In this document: in pieces, positions 18,527 through 27,275 of the stretch
Layout of the letters: every line of letters starts with the position of its first letter
How positions within the stretch are numbered: the first letter of the stretch is position 1
Source: Bacillus sp. N13C7
GTDB taxonomy: Bacteria > Bacillota > Bacilli > Bacillales > Bacillaceae
Direction: 5' to 3'
Assembly (NCBI RefSeq): GCF_026790065.1
Contig: NZ_JALAMO010000014.1
Coordinates: 1 to 64,000, forward strand
Length of the DNA stretch: 64,000 nucleotides
The notes under the pieces: model-generated
The model's database searches: none
Seen by the model: the letters and a program-made list of their open reading frames with translations, nothing else
What the model was told of the DNA's origin: nothing
Program-made: the position numbers and the translations under genes

Positions 18527-19717
18527 CCCTTTATTGACTTGATATTCGTAGACGCTCTTCTTTTCTGATAAGTGTGAGAAGGTAGAAAGCACAAGTCCGC
18601 ATGCGGTCATAAGCGCACCTCCTGCAAACAGCCAGGAATAAGAGCCTGTTCCGTTTAAAATCATTCCGCCGATCCATGCACCAAGGGCATTGGCAAGGTT
18701 AAAGGCTGATACGCTGACAGCTGCGGCAATGGTTGTGCCGCCCTCAGATGAGGAAATGACCTTTGTTTGCAGAAGAGGCGGCGTGCCGAATGCGCATGCC
18801 CCGAATAGGAACGTTGCCACAATGGCTGCAGCCGGGTAAATGGCGATGTAAGGAAATACAGCCAGAACACCGATTAAACCGATCATTACGCCGATCATCG
18901 TCCGAGTCAGCAAAGGCAGCGGCACTTTTCCAGCAAAGAAATTCCCTGCAACGCCCCCCAAGCCATACGCAAAGAGGGCGCCTGTAATGCCAACCGTGCT
19001 GAATCCGGCTGAATGCCTCAAGATCGGCTCGATAAAGGTGTAGGCGATAAAGACGCCAGAATAGCCTAAAATCGTAATCGCGAAGGAATACAGCACTTGT
19101 TTGTGTTTAAATACTCCCCATTCATTCATAAGCATCGGGATCACTTTTGGTTTTCTGTTCGGCACGGCAGCCATAAGGCCTAAGAATCCGATGACACCTA
19201 GGGCGGTAATGATAGAAAATACAGCTCTCCAATTCAGGACATCTCCGAGATAAGAGCCGAATGGCACCCCAAGCATCAGAGCCACTGTCAGCCCGCCATT
19301 CATTGATGCAGCGGCAGCGGCACGCTTTTCAGGCGGAACCATTTCACTGGCAAATACCATGGCAATCGCGAAGAAAGCGCCGTGAATGGACGCAGATAAA
19401 ATTCTTGATATGGCCAATACTGCAAAATTAGGCGCGAGCGCACTCATCAGGTTGGAAAGGATAAAAACCGCCATCAGCCCAAGAAGCACAGGCTTTCTCG
19501 GAAGCTTGACGGAAATGATGGTGACGATCGGTCCTGTCAAACAAACGCTTGCCGCATAAGCCGTGACGAGAAGACCCGCAGATGAAACCTGTATATGAAA
19601 GTCATTGGCAATCGACGTCAAAATACCCATCACCGCGTATTCTGTATAGCCGATTGAAAATGTACAAATCATAAGAACAAATATAATGAATTTTACAGAT
19701 GGGTTTTTGATACTCAA
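18524..19717 (-). CDS. yfhI: Major facilitator transporter YfhI
   Basis: A 397-residue, 12-helix MFS protein of the DHA1 drug:proton antiporter type. Families with this layout export small molecules such as chloramphenicol or sugars, and the substrate here is unknown. The start is ambiguous: an ATG at 19723 sits only two bases after AAAGGAGG, whereas the TTG at 19717 is eight bases away, so the TTG is preferred. It is transcribed alone. Confidence 0.85.
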   Translation of the reverse strand: MSIKNPSVKFIIFVLMICTFSIGYTEYAVMGILTSIANDFHIQVSSAGLLVTAYAASVCLTGPIVTIISVKLPRKPVLLGLMAVFILSNLMSALAPNFAVLAISRILSASIHGAFFAIAMVFASEMVPPEKRAAAAASMNGGLTVALMLGVPFGSYLGDVLNWRAVFSIITALGVIGFLGLMAAVPNRKPKVIPMLMNEWGVFKHKQVLYSFAITILGYSGVFIAYTFIEPILRHSAGFSTVGITGALFAYGLGGVAGNFFAGKVPLPLLTRTMIGVMIGLIGVLAVFPYIAIYPAAAIVATFLFGACAFGTPPLLQTKVISSSEGGTTIAAAVSVSAFNLANALGAWIGGMILNGTGSYSWLFAGGALMTACGLVLSTFSHLSEKKSVYEYQVNKG

Positions 19718-19823
19718 CGTCATCGCCTCCTTTAGTTTTAAAAAACAACGAGTTTCATCTTAAAAGATTTTTGGAGTGAATTCAATGATTTTTTCTTTAA
19801 GATTTCGTGTAAATGTGCTGCAC

Positions 19824-19849
19824 AAAAAAAGAGGCTGATAATCAGCCTC
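19824..19849 (-). terminator. Terminator of yfhH
   Basis: GAGGCTGAT and ATCAGCCTC arms followed on the minus strand by seven T. Confidence 0.9.
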
Positions 19850-19859
19850 CTGTTACGCT

Positions 19860-20174
19860 TTATTCTTTTTCTTTCAATACTGAAATTGGCAGCGCTTCCT
19901 CTTGCTGAGGGGAAGAGGTCCTGTATCCCCATGCGAAAACGCCATTTAAATAACTGATGGTAAACTCGTCCTCAGTGTCTTCCACACGATATGTTTCTCC
20001 CGGTGAGTAATCTTCCGGGTTCAGTAAATATGCTTTTGCCATCGTAATTTTCCGTTCGAGCACTGCCAGTTCGTTTATGATTCCATGCTGTTCCGCTTTT
20101 CTTGCTTTTTCAGAAAGTGATGCGATTTCGGTATTGAGTTCGTGCGTTGTCATTTGACTGTATCGTTTTTCCAT
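19860..20174 (-). CDS. yfhH: DUF1811 protein YfhH
   Basis: A 104-residue protein with an N-terminal helical hairpin (about 1-55) and a C-terminal beta part containing the SH3-like segment FTISYLNGVFAWGYR. It belongs to DUF1811, known from the YfhH crystal structure; function unknown. It starts six bases after the recX stop, so the two genes form an operon. Confidence 0.87.
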   Translation of the reverse strand: MEKRYSQMTTHELNTEIASLSEKARKAEQHGIINELAVLERKITMAKAYLLNPEDYSPGETYRVEDTEDEFTISYLNGVFAWGYRTSSPQQEEALPISVLKEKE

Positions 20175-20180
20175 TTTTAG

Positions 20181-20972
20181 CTACTCCTCTTCCTGCAGAA
20201 ATTGCTCGATTAAATCGAGTGAGAATCCTTTGCGGAATAAAAATTGTTTCACTTTCATGGCGCTTTCATATGAGCCGTCATAGCGGTATTTTCTAAACGC
20301 CTTTTCAGCGTGAAGGCGAAGCGCCTCTTTCTCTGTGTCTTCATCATTTTCATATTCAATCTGCTCAAGCGCCGCGCTGATGACATCAAATGAGTAGCCC
20401 TTGCGCTGAAGCTGCAACTGGGCGCGCTGTTTAAGTTCTTTCGTCGAAAGCTTTTTATCTTTTTTGAGAAGCTTTTCAACGTGCTTGACCGCTTCTCTTA
20501 TCTGATCTTCAAAGGAAAAGGAACTTAGCGCGTCCTTAATTGTATCGTCGTCAATTCCCTTCGCTCTCAGCTCTCTAAACAAAACGTCAGGGCCTTTTCC
20601 GTTCGTTTTTTTGTGGGTGCTGACGTAGGCTGCGGCAAATTCCTGGTCGTTTAAGTACTTATAGTCGTTGAGCTTATGGATGACTTCTGCAATGACGGGC
20701 GCCGGGGTTTCTTTTTTCTTTAGGTGATCCTTGACCTCTTTTGTTGACCTCATTCGGTAGGATAAAAATTCAAGCGCACGGTTGAAGCCTTTCTTTACTT
20801 CATCGCCGTATTGAATCTCAATGATGTCAAGGTCATCAAGCTCTTTTCCCTTTTTGAGCTCAAATTTCACGAGCACATCCGCGTCCACGCTGAAGGCGTA
20901 TTTATCATCGAGAAAAATATTGAAGCGTTCCGTATTCTTTTTTTGCGTTGATATTTTTGTAATAAACGGCAT
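20181..20972 (-). CDS. recX: RecA regulatory protein RecX
   Basis: A 263-residue, Lys/Glu-rich, all-helical protein built from tandem three-helix RecX repeats. It modulates RecA filaments during recombination and repair. Characteristic pieces include RALEFLSYRMRSTKEV and LNDYKYLNDQEFAAAYV. The ATG at 20972 (MPFITKI) has GAAGGGAG upstream; a longer frame from 21062 would overlap the divergent yfhF start and lacks a site. Confidence 0.93.
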   Translation of the reverse strand: MPFITKISTQKKNTERFNIFLDDKYAFSVDADVLVKFELKKGKELDDLDIIEIQYGDEVKKGFNRALEFLSYRMRSTKEVKDHLKKKETPAPVIAEVIHKLNDYKYLNDQEFAAAYVSTHKKTNGKGPDVLFRELRAKGIDDDTIKDALSSFSFEDQIREAVKHVEKLLKKDKKLSTKELKQRAQLQLQRKGYSFDVISAALEQIEYENDEDTEKEALRLHAEKAFRKYRYDGSYESAMKVKQFLFRKGFSLDLIEQFLQEEE

Positions 20973-21060
20973 CTTTATCTCCCTTCTCAGGCCTGAAACG
21001 CGTTTTCTTTTATGAAAATGAGGTAAAGTATATTTACCAGAACGATGAGGAGAGATGTTC

Positions 21061-21972
21061 ATGAATATCGCAATAACGGGCGGATCCGGCTTTCTCGGCC
21101 AGCATCTGACAGGCGTTCTTACCCGCCAAGGACACCATGTTTATATTTTATCAAGAAACGCAAGGGAAACTGAACAAAAAAATATGACATATGTCCAATG
21201 GCTAACAGATGGAGCCGCGCCGGAGCAGGAGCTTCCTCAGATAGATGTCTGGATAAATCTTGCGGGACAATCGATTTTTGGCCGCTGGACAGAGAAAACG
21301 AAGCAGCACATTCTCTCCAGCCGTATCAATGCGACGCGTGAAGTGCAGCGGCTTATTCATAAACAGAAGGAGAAGCCGCAGACACTGATCCAAGCCAGTG
21401 CCGTGGGTATTTACGGCACAAGCCTAGAGAAAACCTTTACAGAGGATTCTGCAACGTCAGATGAGGATTTTCTCAGTCATACTGCGCACCTGTGGGAAAA
21501 GGAAGGACAGAACATTGAGGCGATGGGCATCCGGACGGTTTATGCAAGATTTGGCGTAATGCTTGGAGAAAAAGGCGCTCTCCCGCTTATGGTTCTTCCC
21601 TATAAGCTTCTGGCCGGCGGCACAATCGGAACGGGCAGACAGTGGCTGTCGTGGATTCACGTAGAGGATGCGGCCCAGATGATCCGATACGCGATGGAAA
21701 ACGCCCGCATCTCAGGTCCAATCAATGTCACCGCCCCCAACCCTGTGGAAATGAAGCCATTCGGAAAAGCGATTGCACGGGTCAAGCACCGTCCGCACTG
21801 GCTCCCTGTTCCAGAATTCTTTTTATCAAAAGCATTGGGTGAAATGAGTCTTCTGATTGTCAAAGGACAGCGCGCTCTCCCAAAAAAAGCGATGACCTCT
21901 GGGTTTCGTTTTATCTATTCGGATCTTGAATTTGCACTCTCACAGCTGCTAACGAACCGATTGGCTGTATAA
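21061..21972 (+). CDS. yfhF: Epimerase-family SDR protein YfhF
   Basis: A 303-residue extended SDR of the TIGR01777/SDR39U1 group with a C-terminal DUF1731 segment. The NAD(P) motif GGSGFLGQHL is at about residues 7-16 and an ASAVGIYG segment forms the active-site strand. The second ATG (21061) is preferred because GAGGAG is then eight bases upstream; the first ATG at 21055 is too close. Substrate unknown. It is divergent from recX, with under 100 bases between the starts. Confidence 0.88.
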   Translation: MNIAITGGSGFLGQHLTGVLTRQGHHVYILSRNARETEQKNMTYVQWLTDGAAPEQELPQIDVWINLAGQSIFGRWTEKTKQHILSSRINATREVQRLIHKQKEKPQTLIQASAVGIYGTSLEKTFTEDSATSDEDFLSHTAHLWEKEGQNIEAMGIRTVYARFGVMLGEKGALPLMVLPYKLLAGGTIGTGRQWLSWIHVEDAAQMIRYAMENARISGPINVTAPNPVEMKPFGKAIARVKHRPHWLPVPEFFLSKALGEMSLLIVKGQRALPKKAMTSGFRFIYSDLEFALSQLLTNRLAV

Positions 21973-22026
21973 AAACAGAAGGAAGCGTCAACCTTAAGAA
22001 TAACATGGTTGAAGGAGGTCCTTTTT

Positions 22027-22137
22027 ATGGAAAAGAAGAGGGAGAAGCATCAGCAAGGAGCCAACCTGAAAAAAATGCAGGAAGTTCTTTATTCAGGCGA
22101 ATTTAAAAAAGCGGAAAAAGCTGCTAAGCGGAAGTAG
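22027..22137 (+). CDS. yfhE: Very small basic protein YfhE
   Basis: A 36-residue lysine-rich peptide beginning MEKKREKHQQ and ending AAKRK, matching the YfhE family. GAAGGAGG lies nine bases before the ATG, which makes this a convincing gene despite its size. It stands between yfhF and yfhD, all on the same strand. Function unknown. Confidence 0.85.
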   Translation: MEKKREKHQQGANLKKMQEVLYSGEFKKAEKAAKRK

Positions 22138-22203
22138 GAATACATAGCCCCTTAAAGCCAGATACTATGTTTGTTTGATATCACTTTTTAGGGGGAATTT
22201 GAT

Positions 22204-22395
22204 ATGGGCAGAAATCATATCCACAAAAACCGTGATAAAAACAAACAAAAACTTCCTCAAGTTCCCGATGCATTAAAAAGGGAAACTGACGGCGTTTACG
22301 AAGAATATTCAAGCGAGCTTGCTGATGCGAATGACCGCGAAGCGCAAGAGCGTGCGAAAGCAGCCGACAACAGAGCGAAAAAGAAAACCCGTTAA
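22204..22395 (+). CDS. yfhD: Small charged protein YfhD
   Basis: A 63-residue hydrophilic protein rich in Lys, Arg, Asp and Glu, probably disordered or helical, matching the YfhD family. AGGGGG precedes the ATG. Function unknown. The composition resembles minor spore-core proteins, but no GPR-type cleavage site is evident. Confidence 0.85.
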   Translation: MGRNHIHKNRDKNKQKLPQVPDALKRETDGVYEEYSSELADANDREAQERAKAADNRAKKKTR

Positions 22396-22397
22396 TG

Positions 22398-22435
22398 AAA
22401 AACCCCTTGTCTCCGTTTGAGACAGGGGGTTTTTT
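22398..22435. terminator. Bidirectional terminator of yfhD and yfhC
   Basis: AAAACCCCTTGTCTC and GACAGGGGGTTTTTT arms between the convergent stop codons. Confidence 0.9.
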
Positions 22436-23018
22436 ACATTTCGGTGAAGCGTTCACGGATCGGCGTGCGTTCTTTCACTTTCGGCGCTTCGTCAGGATAG
22501 CCCGTTTGTATGATGGCGGCGAATCGTTCATTATCCTGTAAACCAAAGGCTTGATGAACTTCTTTGTCGTAAAGGATTTTTCCGCTTTTCCAAACCATGC
22601 CGATTCCTTTTTCCCAGGCAAGAAGCTGAAGGTTTTGGATCAATGAGCTGGTTGCCGCAAAATCATCGTCGCGCGCTCTTTCGTTTTCATCTTCCTGAAA
22701 CACGACAAGCAAAAAGCCCGGGACGCGTCCAAGTGTGTTTTTGAAGCTTTGAAGCTTTTCCTCTGTCATATCCGGCTTGGATTTCTTAGAGAACGCTGCA
22801 AATGTGTTGATCAGGTTTGCTTTTCCTGTCTCACTGGAAACGTAAATAAATCTCCACGGCTCTGTCACTCTATGGTTTGGCGCAAATTTTGCCGTTTCAA
22901 GCATGTCAAGAATGACTGCTGAAGGAACTGGCTCCTGTTTAAATTTTCGAATTGATCTTCTGCTGCGTATGATGTCCCGCAGTGCTGAATGCTGATGTAT
23001 CTGTTGGGTTTGAGGCAT
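22434..23018 (-). CDS. yfhC: Nitroreductase-family protein YfhC
   Basis: A 194-residue flavin-dependent nitroreductase-fold oxidoreductase. The FMN-phosphate motif RSRRSIRKF (about 18-26) and the APNHRVTEPWRFIYV segment are visible. Substrate unknown. A Fur box at 23042-23056, just before the gene, indicates iron repression, in line with YfhC being counted in the B. subtilis Fur regulon. An AAGGTGAG ribosome site precedes the ATG at 23018. Confidence 0.9.
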   Translation of the reverse strand: MPQTQQIHQHSALRDIIRSRRSIRKFKQEPVPSAVILDMLETAKFAPNHRVTEPWRFIYVSSETGKANLINTFAAFSKKSKPDMTEEKLQSFKNTLGRVPGFLLVVFQEDENERARDDDFAATSSLIQNLQLLAWEKGIGMVWKSGKILYDKEVHQAFGLQDNERFAAIIQTGYPDEAPKVKERTPIRERFTEM

Positions 23019-23041
23019 ACCGTCTCACCTTCCTAAGTAAT

Positions 23042-23056
23042 TGAAAATGATTATCA
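23042..23056. promoter_or_regulatory. Fur box upstream of yfhC
   Basis: TGAAAAT-G-ATTATCA matches the 7-1-7 Fur consensus TGATAAT-N-ATTATCA with one mismatch. Further matches extend right (TTCATAATGATAA), so overlapping sites are likely. Confidence 0.85.
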
Positions 23057-23105
23057 TTTCATAATGATAACGGAAAGTGCATCTTTTTGTAAACCATCAT
23101 CCGTA

Positions 23106-23987
23106 TTAGATTTTAAGAATACGGGTTTCTGAGTAAACGGCTGTTCCTGTCATGTTCACTTTCACATGGCCGCCGACTTCGTTCATTTCGATCTCCACTT
23201 TTCCGTCTTTCCCGATTTCCTGCCCTTGTTCAATGATAAATTCACGCTGCTCAGCATTGCCGTACTGTTTCATATATGCCCCCATTACGCCGGATGCTGT
23301 TCCGGTCACGGGGTCTTCTACCGTTCCCGAATAAGGGGATGAAAAGTGGCGTCCGTGCAGGTCGCTGTCGGAATGAACGGTTTCAAAGGTAAACGGGTGA
23401 ACTGAAGCCTTTGGCAGATCAACTAACACTTCCGGAAATTGCTTGTTATCCGGAACCATTTTTTTGCAAGCTTCTAATGATCGTAGCGGAACGATAGCTG
23501 TCCAAATGCCGGTGCTGCCAAACACAATCGGGAGGTCTTCATGAAAATCCGCTTCGGTGATTCCCAATGCGCCGGCAAGTTTTTCCCGATCGCCAGTAAA
23601 TGGTTTGAATTGCGGAGAAGCCTGTTCAAGCGTGATATGAATGCGGCCGCCTTTTTCAGCAATCTTCACAGGCAGGATACCGGCTTTCGTTTGGATGCTG
23701 TACGTTTTTCCGCTCTCCAGCATTCCTTTTTCACATAATGCGTACAGAGAAGCGACTGTTGCATGACCGCACAAATTCATTTCGTGTCCAGGGGTAAAGT
23801 AACGGAGTTCAAGATCAGCCGACTCGCTTTTGCGGATAAAGGAGGTTTCTGAATATCCGGCACGCTCAGCTATGGTCTGCATCTCTTCGTCAGTGTAATT
23901 GCCCCCCTGCAATACGACGCCTGCAGGGTTTCCTTTGCCGGGACTGCTTGTAAATGCTTCATATTTTAATACCTTTATTTCTTTCAC
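23106..23987 (-). CDS. yfhB: PhzF-family isomerase/epimerase YfhB
   Basis: A 293-residue protein of the PhzF/diaminopimelate-epimerase fold. The signatures GNPAGVVL (about 19-26), the SETSFI glutamate corresponding to the PhzF catalytic residue, and GHATVASL are present. Physiological substrate unknown. The start is GTG at 23987 with an AAAGGGCGG-type site. It lies between yfhC and yfhA on the same strand. Confidence 0.88.
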   Translation of the reverse strand: MKEIKVLKYEAFTSSPGKGNPAGVVLQGGNYTDEEMQTIAERAGYSETSFIRKSESADLELRYFTPGHEMNLCGHATVASLYALCEKGMLESGKTYSIQTKAGILPVKIAEKGGRIHITLEQASPQFKPFTGDREKLAGALGITEADFHEDLPIVFGSTGIWTAIVPLRSLEACKKMVPDNKQFPEVLVDLPKASVHPFTFETVHSDSDLHGRHFSSPYSGTVEDPVTGTASGVMGAYMKQYGNAEQREFIIEQGQEIGKDGKVEIEMNEVGGHVKVNMTGTAVYSETRILKI

Positions 23988-24103
23988 TTGTCTGCCGCCC
24001 TTTCTTTATCAATGTCTCTGTCAGTATAGCAAAAATGATTGTGAATTTTCAGTAATTATCAGAAAAACCCATTTTCTTTTTAAGAAAATGGGAGTGCTGA
24101 CGA

Positions 24104-25135
24104 TCAAGAATTTCTCGTTTTATAGAGCAAATAAATAAAATACGGGGCGCCGATAGCTGCAGTAAAAACGCCGGCTGGCACTTCCACCGGAGCAAATAAG
24201 GTTCTGCCGGCGATGTCTGCTGTTAAGATCAGCAAAGCCCCGATGAGTGAAGACACCGGGAGCAGCGCACCATAAGACGAGCCAACGAGCCGCCTTGCAA
24301 TATGGGGCGCCATCAGCCCGACAAAACCGATTGTGCCGGCCACCGAAACCGCACATCCCGTAAGAGCCGTACTCAAAAGAAGCAAGAAAAAACGATTTCG
24401 CTGCACGGCGCTTCCCGCACCCGCCGCAATATCTTCGCCCAGCATCTGTATATTCATATTTTTTAGCGCAATCATACAAATCAATAAGAGAATGACAGAT
24501 AAAATAATAGCTATTTTTACATGCTGCCAGTTTGACCCATAAACTGACCCAGTAATATACACATTAGCTTGGGATGCCCGGTAAATCGGGCCTTTGATCA
24601 TCAGGAGGGTGGTCATCGCTTGTGCCGACATGGAAAATCCGATCCCGATGAGCACCAGCCGAAATGTAGAGGCACCATTTTTGTATGCCAATAAATAGAC
24701 GACGAGTCCGACTGCTGAGGCGCCGATAAAAGCAACCGCCGGAAGCCATGACAGACTGATCGTAAGTGTACTGCTGCGATCTGAGAAGAACATCATCAAA
24801 AGCACAACTGCTACCGCCGCTCCTCCCGTTATTCCGATAATATCCGGAGATGCGAGAGGGTTTCTGACGAGCCCCTGCAATAATGCTCCTGCCGCCGCCA
24901 AACAGACGCCGGCGCATAATGCGGTCAAAATTCTTGGCATGCGGAATGACATAATCATCAGTTCGTTCAGCTTCGAACCTGCACCAAAAAATGTTTTTGC
25001 CACATCCCAGGGAGGAATAAACCTTTGCCCGAGACCAGCGCTTATGATCAATACAGCTGCAGTTAATCCCAGTAACACAAAAAAGACGATCCATGCTTTT
25101 TTTTCAGCCGCGGTAACGCCAAAACGAAGTTTCAT
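24104..25135 (-). CDS. yfhA: Siderophore ABC importer permease YfhA (FecCD family)
   Basis: A 343-residue, roughly 10-helix permease of the BtuC/FecCD fold. It pairs with YfiZ to import the siderophores captured by the lipoprotein YfiY, reported to be schizokinen and arthrobactin. The conserved GLVRNPLASPDIIGI segment is present, as is the cytoplasmic APHIARRLVG coupling helix. Its ATG overlaps the yfiZ stop in an ATGA junction, so translation is coupled. No ATPase gene is nearby; in B. subtilis YusV is thought to energise several such systems. Confidence 0.92.
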   Translation of the reverse strand: MKLRFGVTAAEKKAWIVFFVLLGLTAAVLIISAGLGQRFIPPWDVAKTFFGAGSKLNELMIMSFRMPRILTALCAGVCLAAAGALLQGLVRNPLASPDIIGITGGAAVAVVLLMMFFSDRSSTLTISLSWLPAVAFIGASAVGLVVYLLAYKNGASTFRLVLIGIGFSMSAQAMTTLLMIKGPIYRASQANVYITGSVYGSNWQHVKIAIILSVILLLICMIALKNMNIQMLGEDIAAGAGSAVQRNRFFLLLLSTALTGCAVSVAGTIGFVGLMAPHIARRLVGSSYGALLPVSSLIGALLILTADIAGRTLFAPVEVPAGVFTAAIGAPYFIYLLYKTRNS

Positions 25136-26133
25136 AGTTTTGCCCCCCTTCTAGCGATGTACACAAACACAGGCATACCGATTATGGCGGTCATGACCCC
25201 GACAGGAACTTCCTGGGGCATAATGATGTATCGCGCACCGATATCCGCCGCAACAAGCAAAATCGCACCCAAAACCGAGGAAAACGGCAGAACCCAGCGA
25301 TAATCATTGCCGACGATAAATCGGGCAAAATGCGGAATAATGATGCCAATAAAGGAAATAGGCCCGGCAATGGCAACAGCAGATCCGGCAAGCAAAACAA
25401 CACAAACTGCCATCACACATTTCAGCAGGCCCGTTTTTTGGCCGAGTCCTTTTGCCACATCTTCTCCCATGACGAGGAGATTAATCTTTTGGCCAAGAAA
25501 GAAGCAGATCACAAGCGCTGCAGCTGCATACGGGAGCATTGTCATCAGCAGATCCAGACTCCTGCCCTGCACAGAGCCGGTCAGCCAAAATAGCACCTGA
25601 GCAAGCTCGAGTTCATTGACAGAAAGCAAGCCTTGGGTGAGAGAAGAAAACATGGCCGCCATGGCAGCCCCCGCCAGCGTCAGTTTGATTGGCGTCAGCC
25701 CTTCCCTTCCAAACGATCCTGCGGCATAGACGATCGCGGCGGTAAATGTTGCCCCTAGAAACGAGCTCCATACCAGCGCCTGGGGTGACTGAATATGCAG
25801 AAAAAACGATCCGGCAACAATAAAAAACCCGGCACCGGCATTAATCCCGAAAATGCCCGGTGACGCAAGCGGATTTTTTGTGAGCGCCTGCATGAGAGCC
25901 CCCGCGGCTGCAAGCGAGGCGCCGACGACTGTCGCAACCAAAGCGCGCGGAAGCCTGACATCCTTGATGATGACATGCTCATTTGTTCCGTTGAAGGAAG
26001 TAAACGCCTGATAAACCTGTCCCCATGACGTACCTGTATAGCCGAAAACGACGCTTGCGCAGACAGCCGCCAGTAAAATGAAAATCAGACATACTAACAC
26101 AATCCATTTTGAAGATGCCTTTTTGCAGATCAT
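25132..26133 (-). CDS. yfiZ: Siderophore ABC importer permease YfiZ (FecCD family)
   Basis: A 333-residue FecCD-type permease and partner of YfhA, with the same family signatures (ALTKNPLASPGIFGI and IPHFARFIVG). The AGGAGA site lies eight bases before the ATG. It is divergent from yfiY, and the intergenic region carries two Fur-like boxes, so both transcripts should be iron-repressed together. Confidence 0.92.
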   Translation of the reverse strand: MICKKASSKWIVLVCLIFILLAAVCASVVFGYTGTSWGQVYQAFTSFNGTNEHVIIKDVRLPRALVATVVGASLAAAGALMQALTKNPLASPGIFGINAGAGFFIVAGSFFLHIQSPQALVWSSFLGATFTAAIVYAAGSFGREGLTPIKLTLAGAAMAAMFSSLTQGLLSVNELELAQVLFWLTGSVQGRSLDLLMTMLPYAAAALVICFFLGQKINLLVMGEDVAKGLGQKTGLLKCVMAVCVVLLAGSAVAIAGPISFIGIIIPHFARFIVGNDYRWVLPFSSVLGAILLVAADIGARYIIMPQEVPVGVMTAIIGMPVFVYIARRGAKL

Positions 26134-26174
26134 GATCTAATTCTCCTAGTTACTTACTATGTAATGTTTGTTTT

Positions 26175-26189
26175 TGAGAATAATCCTCA
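26175..26189. promoter_or_regulatory. Second Fur-like box between yfiZ and yfiY
   Basis: TGAGAAT-A-ATCCTCA is palindromic and matches the Fur consensus at 11 of 14 arm positions. It lies on the yfiZ side of the divergent region. Confidence 0.55.
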
Positions 26190-26197
26190 ATTAGGGA

Positions 26198-26226
26198 TTG
26201 ACACTCTTAACACTGCTTATTATGAT
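26198..26226 (+). promoter_or_regulatory. Sigma-A promoter of yfiY
   Basis: TTGACA (26198-26203) and TATGAT (26221-26226) with a 17-base spacer, 38 bases before the start codon. The Fur box immediately follows the -10. Confidence 0.82.
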
Positions 26227-26231
26227 CTAAA

Positions 26232-26246
26232 TGATAATGAATTTCA
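26232..26246. promoter_or_regulatory. Fur box at the yfiY transcription start
   Basis: TGATAAT-G-AATTTCA matches the 7-1-7 Fur consensus at 12 of 14 arm positions, six bases downstream of the -10, where binding would block transcription. Confidence 0.78.
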
Positions 26247-26263
26247 ATATCAGGAGGAAAAAG

Positions 26264-27241
26264 ATGAAAAAGCATATCAGCATGCTATTCGTTATTTTAA
26301 TGGCCGCTATGGTACTTTCTGCCTGTAATGGTTCAGAAAGTTCAAGCAACAGCGAGGGATCAAGCAATAAAACAAGAACGGTCAAACATGCAATGGGGAC
26401 ATCAGACAACATTCCCGCCAATCCAAAACGGATTGTTGTTTTAACAAATGAAGGAACAGAAGCGCTCTTAGCGCTTGGCATTAAGCCGGTCGGAGCCGTA
26501 AAGTCATGGAAGGGCGACCCTTGGTATGACTATCTGAAAGATGACATGAAAGGTGTTAAAAACGTCGGTCTTGAAACAGAACCGAATGTGGAAGCCATCG
26601 CAGAATTAGAGCCTGATTTAATTATCGGAAACAAAGTGCGCCAGGAAAAAATTTATGATCAGTTAAACGCAATTGCGCCGACTGTTTTCGCTGAATCTTT
26701 AGCCGGGAACTGGAAGGACAACCTGACTCTGTACGCCAACGCGGTGAATAAGGCAGACAAAGGCAAGGAAGTGGTTGCGGATTTTGATAAACGCGTTTCT
26801 GATTTAAAAGACAAGCTTGGCGACCAGACTGACAAAACCGTTTCTGTCGTACGCTTTTTATCCGGCGAGTCAAGAATCTATTATACCGATTCATTCTCGG
26901 GGATTATTTTAGACCAGCTTGGCTTCAAACGCCCTGAAAAACAAGTGGAGCTGTTTAAGAAACAGAAGGACCAATTTACATTCTCAACAGACAGTAAAGA
27001 GTCCATTCCTGATATGGATGCTGATGTGCTGTTTTATTTCACATATAAAGCCGATAATGCAAAAGAAAATGAAAAATGGGCCAATCAGTGGACTAGCAGT
27101 TCACTATGGAAAAACCTGAAGGCCGTGAAGTCAGGTAATGCCCATGAAGTTGATGATGTGGTGTGGACAACCGCAGGCGGTATTAAAGCCGCAAACTATC
27201 TGCTTGATGATATTGAAACCTATTTCTTAAAAACAAAATAA
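26264..27241 (+). CDS. yfiY: Siderophore-binding lipoprotein YfiY
   Basis: A 325-residue class-III substrate-binding protein anchored to the outer face of the membrane. The signal peptide ends in a lipobox LSAC with lipidated C21, followed by a Ser/Asn-rich linker. The two lobes are joined by a long helix, with the typical PKRIVVLTNEG and LEPDLIIGNK segments. The ATG at 26264 follows AGGAGG; the upstream frame from 26231 overlaps the Fur box. It works with YfiZ and YfhA. Confidence 0.94.
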   Translation: MKKHISMLFVILMAAMVLSACNGSESSSNSEGSSNKTRTVKHAMGTSDNIPANPKRIVVLTNEGTEALLALGIKPVGAVKSWKGDPWYDYLKDDMKGVKNVGLETEPNVEAIAELEPDLIIGNKVRQEKIYDQLNAIAPTVFAESLAGNWKDNLTLYANAVNKADKGKEVVADFDKRVSDLKDKLGDQTDKTVSVVRFLSGESRIYYTDSFSGIILDQLGFKRPEKQVELFKKQKDQFTFSTDSKESIPDMDADVLFYFTYKADNAKENEKWANQWTSSSLWKNLKAVKSGNAHEVDDVVWTTAGGIKAANYLLDDIETYFLKTK

Positions 27242-27275
27242 AAAAGGCTCCGTCTTACGAGACGGAGTCTTTTTT
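27241..27275. terminator. Bidirectional terminator of yfiY and mprF
   Basis: AAAAGGCTCCGTCT and AGACGGAGTCTTTTT arms between the convergent genes. Confidence 0.9.
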
